A stretch of 64,000 nucleotides of DNA, taken from the NCBI RefSeq assembly GCF_004210375.1, contig NW_027467782.1, positions 21,989,276-22,053,275 of the forward strand, read 5' to 3'. Under the pieces are notes generated by a model. That model worked only from the letters and a program-made list of their open reading frames with translations. It was not told the DNA's origin and did not search any database. This DNA comes from Tachypleus tridentatus (lineage: Eukaryota > Arthropoda > Merostomata > Xiphosura > Limulidae). Both the position numbers and the translations under genes were made by a program. Shown piece by piece: positions 58,083 to 64,000 of this stretch; within the stretch, counting starts at the first letter, position 1, and each line of letters starts with the position of its first letter.

Positions 58083-60080
58083 CTTCAAAAGAGTAATAAA
58101 AACTGTTTTATTGAAATGTACTATTGAGCTAACTTCAGTTAGGGTTTCATAATTTTTAATTTTTGAGTATTAAATGATAAAACTGTCTACTATGGTATTA
58201 TAAGTACCTTTCAAGCCAATAATAGAAACAAAGGTTATTTAAAAACCAATTATACCTAGAAATATATGTCCTAAATTTTATCTTACTAGATTAACAATAA
58301 CAAGTTTAACTGGGTAAAATTCTCACAAGGTAGATGGTGCATCATAAACTGGCACATGAGGTGTCCATTATTATTACAGTCATTGTTAGTTAAGCCTATT
58401 CCTAGATGTAGCTACAGTAAGCATCATCTGTTTTGAACAGAATTCTACACGCTGACACATATTGTACTGAAATCACTAAGCTCATATTGTGAAAAGGAAG
58501 AGAAACAAAGGCAATGGTAGTTTGTGAGAATAGTGACTCACACGCAAAATAATTTTGAAACACTATTTCTAAACTTCACTAATTAAAACATGTGTACCTC
58601 TGGAGGAAGTGTGCTTCCCCTGGAACAATAACCTTTTTACGTATAATGACTTTGAATGATGTGCTTGTATTTTTAACCAACTTCCATAAAATATATATAT
58701 AACAAACATTATAACAGAATTAAAATTAAACAGTTATTTTGAATTATTAATCTTATTTCTCAACCATGAATCACAACAAATAATGTAAGTGGTCATTACA
58801 TTATTGTATCAGATAAAATCCAGACACTGATGTCAGACTAGTCAGCAGGTATGTAAAATCATTTAAGGGTTAGAATTTGAGTGCTTACAAACGTAATATC
58901 TCAACTCCTACTGCCTTTCATAGGGCTGCAGCCAATTGTGAGAAGGCAGTTACGCTTAATATTCAGATACAACCTCCACATGCAAAATAATCGTAGAAAT
59001 AAAAGCATCCTAAAAATTCTAAAAGTTAAAATTTCCAACCTCCACTCTTTTATTTAAAAAATGATATTAAACAAAATTTAACAGTAAACTTTTAATAGAA
59101 AGATGTTTAAATTCAAAATTTAACAATTATTTTACAAATATTTAAATTTTCTATCATTTATATAAAAAACTTCTATTATTATTAATTTTAGCTGTTAACA
59201 TATCTGCTAAAAGAAGTATCTTACATTCTCATACAAATTATCAAAAGTAATCAATTTTTTTATATTTTTACCTTTAACTTTGTCATTGTTAAGCACAAAG
59301 ATACACATTGAGATATCTGTTTCTTGCATTATAAGTCTGCAGAAAAACCGTTATACCACTAGAAAGCCACCTTTACTTCTTTTTTTTTACTATTACAAGT
59401 ATTTATTTCAATTGAAATTCTAATACAAATAATTTTATTTAAAGATTCAGCAGTTTTGTTTTGAAAATCATTGTATAATTCATAAGAATAAGGAGTTTTT
59501 TCTTCAAAATATTTTCCTCTTTTTATTAGTAGATTTACGTTGTATAATTTTCCAAGATAGTTATTTTGACATCAGTAAATGAATGTTTGTTAATAGGATC
59601 AATTTCAATACAATTGGGAAGATCTTTATTACTCTGAGATCTTCCTAGATTGAAACTTAAATGTAAAGGATTAGTTATTTGTTCTACATACTTAAACCAC
59701 ATATATTATAAGTTAGTAAATAAATTATATTATCATTTTACATAGTGGTATATCTTAAAATAAAATATATCTTAAAATCCATTGTGGCTGGACAAGTTAA
59801 ACATCTTGGACTATCGACAATATATTTTTTATAAATTAAAGTAGAAAATATAAATTACTGGTAAACAGTTAACTGGACTAAAAACCAGTGTACAAATGTG
59901 GAAAATGAATAAATAATAACATTATGTTGATAGAAAATAGTTATTTAATTGTACTCCCATTGTAATATATATATGTGTATATATACATAGAAAACAATAT
60001 TTTGAGAACACTAGATCCAAATACGACTCATATCTATTGATCGAAAATAATAAATTCATCTGAAAAATAAAAAATTAAAC
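58083..60080. other. Intron of the SLC6 locus
   Basis: 2 kb of AT-rich sequence between exons 3 and 4. It contains one degenerate SINE2 copy at about 59290-59370. I see no further exon. Confidence 0.7.
59290..59370 (-). repeat. Degenerate SINE2 copy
   Basis: The plus strand has ttgttaagcacaaagataca, tctgtttcttgcattataag and tctgcagaaaaaccgttata, in SINE2 order. Confidence 0.65.
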
Positions 60081-60310
60081 CTACTCCCAGAATTCGGTTA
60101 CAGGTGATTTTGCTTCGGTGGCTGTAATATTGAGATTCGTGATGTTGGTTCCCTCTTTCATACAGTATTTTGTGTTCCACCAATTACCACACGATTCCCA
60201 AGGCAGTGGTGACGTCATTGAGAACACGAAGTAGAATAAAGTCCAAGCTATTATTACCACGTGGTAGATATTATAAAGACAAACGATGGCCATTGAAGCA
60301 AAGCCAATTC
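60081..60310 (-). CDS. SLC6 transporter exon 3 (TM3 and large loop)
   Basis: Acceptor actttcactag before 60310; GT donor at 60080-60079. Encodes GIGFASMAIVCLYNIYHVVI, IAWTLFYFVFSMTSPLPWES and CGNWWNTKYC, followed by a loop with two N-glycosylation sites (NIT, NIT) and PVTEFWE. The two loop cysteines of the conserved disulfide are present. In TM3 the family has Tyr-Tyr at this place (Tyr140 in human GAT-1); the second is His here (NIYH). The final in-frame codon before the donor is TAG. With that codon read as an amino acid, length and phase agree with exon 4 exactly, so it looks like a single nonsense change. Confidence 0.92.
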
Positions 60311-60433
60311 CTAGTGAAAGTATAGATTACATAATATAAGAACTGTTAACATATTCGAGACACAAGTATGAGTTATATTTATCCGAAAAAGGTGAAAAAT
60401 ACTAAGGCATTAGAAGTAAACAACAATAACTAC

Positions 60434-60565
60434 CTTTAAAGATAGGAATCAAATTCCAGACCCCGATACCACCAACGCTGAGGTACTGACCAATGGCCAC
60501 TTCCAGGAAGAATAGAGGAACAGCACACAAGACTAAACAGATGAGATAGGGAAACAAAAATGCCC
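60434..60565 (-). CDS. SLC6 transporter exon 2 (TM2)
   Basis: Acceptor gttatttag; donor gtagtt. With the base carried over from exon 1 it encodes [40 protein letters not shown] and PIFKG. This is the GAF-IPY start of TM2 and the conserved GQY-S-GG segment. Phases 1 and 1 fit both neighbours. Confidence 0.96.
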
Positions 60566-60671
60566 CTAAATAACAAACAACAACATATAATCCATTAGAA
60601 CCATCGATTTAAGATTTAGTAAGGTAAAGGTTTCATGTATATTATGTTGGATTAAACCACAAGACACATAC

Positions 60672-60915
60672 CTCCACCATTTTCATAACACAAGTATGGA
60701 AATCGCCATATGTTGCCAAGACCGACAGCGTAGTTTATAAAACTTAAAACAAAGTCCAGTTTTCCTTCCCATTCTCCACGTTCTGGTTCTTTCTCCTTAT
60801 CTGGACTTGTTACCGACTGGTTCATTTCATCAGGTATTGTAATCATTTCCACTCCATTTTCTACACTGACGATTTCTGATGTTTCATTTTCAGAAGATAC
60901 TTTATTCATGGACAT
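60672..60915 (-). CDS. SLC6 transporter exon 1 (start, N-terminus, TM1)
   Basis: The exon starts at 60935 after acceptor gttttctacag, so a non-coding exon must lie further right. The first ATG (60915) begins [20 protein letters not shown], an acidic cytoplasmic tail, then [20 protein letters not shown] and [18 protein letters not shown]. This is TM1 with the sodium-binding GLGN and WRFPYL signature of SLC6. A Gly stands where monoamine transporters have Asp (NYAVG), which points to an amino-acid-type substrate such as GABA, glycine, taurine or betaine. Donor gtatgt follows in phase 1. Confidence 0.96.
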
Positions 60916-60935
60916 AACTTTAACACAAACAAATG

Positions 60936-61994
60936 CTGTAGAAAACAAAATACGCTGTGAACATATATATGTATATATATATATAGTTGAAAAAGCATAC
61001 AGTTATATACATGTACAGTTGAAGCGATGAAGAAATAAACACACCTCAGAAAACCAGTAAAATAAATTTGTTTAAATGTTCTGTTTCATTTAATCCATTA
61101 GACACAACTTCTATGTGCACCCACACCCTAAATTGTTTCATTTAAAACCATTTTCATGTGCACATATACACAATAATTTATCTAGGGAGACATTAATTCC
61201 GTACAATCAAATACATTATGTAACTGTACGTTCCAAGAGATGTCACTTATGTATATTTACGTTTTATTCAAGTAGATCCATTTTTAAGTTTCGTATGTTA
61301 AAATTTTATATTTTAAACTGCCACAATTTCTTCTTTGTTTATATAGTTTTCTAAATTTCTTAAACAAACTTTCAAGCATAAAAATCTAGAAATGAAATTC
61401 AGAAAGATAATATTAAATCTGACAATATATTTAACAAAATAATTCCAACATTGCAAAGTCGTTCTTATTCTTATGTACATTTATTAAAGCCAGGGTTGGT
61501 CAGAAATTAGGATATTTCTTCGTTCTGCACTTTATTGGTTAATTTTGTTCACCCTTTGATTTAATAAAATTATGCTAGAGGCGCTTCCTACTGAATGGTT
61601 GGTTGTTGACTTGCTGCCTCAAGCAGTAAGTAAAAACCATGAACAGTAGAGTAGAAAGGTGTTTTCTGTTGTTTGTTGTTCGGTTGCTGTGTGAAGTTCA
61701 TGTCCCGTGCGTCTACTCTTTTCCTAAGTTAGTTAATACAGTAGTCCTAATATATCCTTAAGTGAGTTTTGCCCCGTAGAAATTTTTATTTCCTTGACGT
61801 CATGACAGATCTGTTAAAGAAAAGTTCGAATATCAAAAACCTGAAGGTCGTTTTGTTGGTCAGTTCTGTTTGTGTCTCAATAAAACGTACATCACAAATC
61901 TCACTCCAGTTTCCTTATTTATATAAACATCAGTCACTTAAAAACCTCTTGGTGTTAAATGAAAAAATTAGTTACTTACGATGCGGTGGTGACT
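60936..61994. other. Upstream flank or 5' intron of the SLC6 locus
   Basis: AT-rich, with a TA-rich microsatellite at about 60963-60987. A first non-coding exon must be somewhere to the right of 60935, but nothing marks it clearly. The open frames here have no recognised motif. Confidence 0.5.
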
Positions 61995-62265
61995 TCCTCA
62001 TTTTAAAATGACAATATACAGTCGCCTAAGATGTAATGTTCACCTCCAACTGTTATAACAACAACAAAAAACATTTACTTATGATTTGATTGTACCTTCC
62101 ATATGTTAGGATATCAATAGGCAGTCGCTTAAGGTGTAGTGTTCACTTCTAACCGTTATAACAACAACAACAAAAGAACATTTACTTACGATTTGATTGT
62201 ACCTTCCATATGTTAGAATATCAATAGGCAGTCGCTTAAGGTGTAATGTTGGCCTCCAGTTGTTT
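61995..62265. repeat. Tandem duplication, 108-bp unit, about 2.5 copies
   Basis: atcaataggcagtcgcttaa, gttataacaacaacaa and atttgattgtaccttccata recur with 108-bp spacing (gttaggatatc at 62104, gttagaatatc at 62212), plus a more diverged partial copy starting near 61995. Confidence 0.92.
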
Positions 62266-63252
62266 GGAGAACAAAAAACAGTAACCTGAGAAGTGATATT
62301 GGCTATGTGTAGAGATAAAATATTCATTCAGTGTTGAGTTTATCAACAAGTGCGAATAATGAATGACGTGTAGTGATTTGTTTATAAAAAATGCGACGAT
62401 TTGTCCTGATTCCTTTGAGTATTACAATTTGAACAATTGTTAGTCAACTCTAGCACTACAACACTTGCAAATGTGTTTACAGTTATGAAACTTGAAATTG
62501 TGGTTATAAAATAAATTGAGACACTTAAAGTAAGTACATGTACCTCTTTTACTGTTCTGTATGTTTTAGGTTAAGGTTAAAACAAAGCCGGCTTCATTTC
62601 GATACTAAATGTGAATCTTATTTGATTAACAGAGATATATAAAATAAACACGTCTTTCGCTTCATAACAAAACCTGTCAGGTCATCTAATACATGGCCTC
62701 AAATGAAAATCTGGTGGACAAAAAGAATGGTGTGTCTTACTGTTAGACATACATTAATACCAAAATGTCATTCTTCGCCAGCTGATGTAATTAATACCAT
62801 TTCCTTTTTTTAAAAAAAAAGAACGACTCACTGAGCTATTTCCCAACTAAACATAAAGCTGGTTCATTAAATTTATTCCTATATAATGTAGAGAATAAAC
62901 TTCGAAAATGGTAAACGACAAGATATCTATAAAACAAAATTTGGCACAAGCAGGAAGGAAATTTTTGTTTATAGTTAACTTTGAAGATAGTATCAGGTTT
63001 GCGGTTTCTAGCGTTTTAAATCCCCAGCCATACCTATGAAGCCATAACTAGGAAGCCAAACGAAAGGCCTGACACTTCTTAACGCAAATCAAATATCTGT
63101 ATCGATATCTGTTTATCTCAAATAAAATTACATAATGTTTCCACTTCCAACTTAAGTTGTATAATAGCATTTAAGGTAAGAATTAAAGAGAGACTTCACA
63201 GTAAGATGTAAATGGAAAGACTGGTTGTGAAGAGACAAACGAAATAGTTTGA
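62266..63252. other. No gene; SINE2 fragment near 63000-63060
   Basis: AT-rich. gcggtttctagcgttttaaa followed by tccccagccatacctatgaa is a short, weak SINE2 match. Nothing else is supported. Confidence 0.5.
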
Positions 63253-63513
63253 TTTGTTTGTTTTGAATTTCGCGCAAAGCTATAAGAGGGCTATCTGCGC
63301 TAGCCGCACTAATTTAGCAGTGTAACACTAGAGGGAAAACAGTTAATCATAACCACCCACTACCAACTCTTTAGGCTACTGTTTTACCAACAAATAACGG
63401 GATTGACCGTCACTTTATATCTCTCCCACGGCTGAAAGGGCATGTTTGGTGCGACGGGGATTCGAATCCGCGACGCTCGGATTACCAGTCGAGCGCCTTA
63501 ACCACCTGGCCAA
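63253..63513 (-). repeat. SINE1 copy
   Basis: The plus strand runs from tttgtttgttttgaatttcg through the body (gggattgaccgtcactttat) to box B (ggattcgaatccgcgacgct) and accacctggccaatag. Small deletions in the body. Confidence 0.92.
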
Positions 63514-64000
63514 TAGTAGAGAACAGTGTTAACACTTGCATATCGTGTATAATGGTATAGAACACCGATATAACACTCGTGTGCTGTTTATAAATAGAAT
63601 ATAAATATTTAAATTTTGTGTATAACACAAGACAACACGGGCTTAATACTCGTGTGTTATATAATATTCTAAAGGATGCTGACTGAACATTGTTTATTTC
63701 TTAAGTTATTAATATTGAATTGTATATCTATTTGATATTATTTCGTGATTTATATTTTTCTATATTATACTGCTATTAATTGATAATAAAACCTGAAAAC
63801 TGATCTTTTAGTTAAAGTAATTATTTATACTATTTACTCCGAAGGCCTTTGTAGATCACTGAACAATCTGTATTTTATTCTGATATTGTTGTCAATACTG
63901 ACAGTTATTTATTATATTTACTCTGAAGGCCTCCTTGGTTCACTCGACAATATATGTTCTAATATGGTATTGTTGTTATTACTGATAGTTATTGATAATA
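63514..64000. other. No recognisable gene; short AT-rich duplication
   Basis: tttatactatttactccgaa with ggcctttgtagatcactgaa (63822-63862) is repeated in similar form at 63911-63945 (tttactctgaaggcctcctt). This looks like a degenerate 88-bp duplication. No gene. Confidence 0.55.

Larger units (their letters stand above)
53243..60935 (-). pseudogene. SLC6-family transporter locus (GABA/glycine-type), possibly decaying
   Basis: Sodium- and chloride-coupled transporters of this family have 12 transmembrane segments and about 600 residues; they take up neurotransmitters or amino acids at the plasma membrane. Exons 1-8 (60915 to 55782) encode about 315 residues through TM8. An exon-9-like piece follows at 53302, and TM9-12 were not found. 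The interiors of all eight exons are open and conserved. Four boundaries are damaged: TAG before the exon 3 donor, no donor after exon 5, a phase mismatch between exons 6 and 7, and no acceptor at exon 9. Two binding-site residues also differ (His in TM3, Ile in TM6). It could be a young pseudogene, an unusual paralogue with sequencing errors, or a gene whose 3' half lies elsewhere. Confidence 0.6.

Noticed and set aside
61769..62011. 80-codon plus-strand frame starting MPRRNFYFLDV
   Set aside because: No motif, no splice context, and it overlaps the start of a tandem duplication; a chance frame in AT-rich DNA.
1..64000. A new multi-gene biological system
   Set aside because: The window is explained by transposon relics, SINEs, satellites and one or two host gene fragments; I see no cluster of co-oriented unknown genes.

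Overview
The window is eukaryotic, intron-rich, AT-rich and repeat-dominated. I believe it comes from a horseshoe crab (Limulus or a close relative). The main reason is a tRNA-derived SINE present in about fifteen copies that I recognise from memory as typical of that group; the taxon is therefore an inference. The only substantial host gene is an SLC6-family transporter, which fits an arthropod but does not identify the species.

Layout. At 1.3 kb lies one exon that looks like the end of an ABHD14-type alpha/beta hydrolase. Next come SINE copies, an internally deleted mariner-type element (5866-6112), a 70-bp tandem repeat, a 500-base assembly gap (7722-8221) and a 3-kb satellite of 39/40-bp units (8222-11275). 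From 13.5 to 17.5 kb there is a decayed transposase and a complete hAT element with a perfect 8-bp target duplication (14996-17515). From 17.7 to 25.2 kb there is a dense series of SINEs and a 52-bp minisatellite. From 25.6 to 29.5 kb lies one decayed Jockey-type non-LTR retrotransposon on the minus strand. From 32 to 44 kb there is a nested SINE insertion, an endonuclease relic, a Tc1 transposase relic, a histone H3 fragment fused to a SINE tail, a fold-back element and a mariner relic. From 49 to 52.7 kb an env-bearing LTR-element remnant is interrupted by a second hAT element and followed by a second mariner fragment.

The right end (53.2-60.9 kb, minus strand) carries an SLC6 neurotransmitter/amino-acid transporter. 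Eight exons cover the N-terminus through transmembrane segment 8, and a ninth exon-like piece lies beyond a Tc1 element. The exon bodies are open and well conserved, but several junctions are not: a stop codon just before a donor, a missing donor, a phase mismatch and a missing acceptor. Two normally conserved binding-site residues are also changed. The locus is either a young pseudogene, a diverged transporter or an assembly with errors.

I found no operon-like or defence-like system, no CRISPR array and no functional RNA gene. The most informative signals are the H3-SINE chimera, the two SINE families that share a 3' tail, the double-hairpin satellite, and the SLC6 lesions concentrated at splice junctions.
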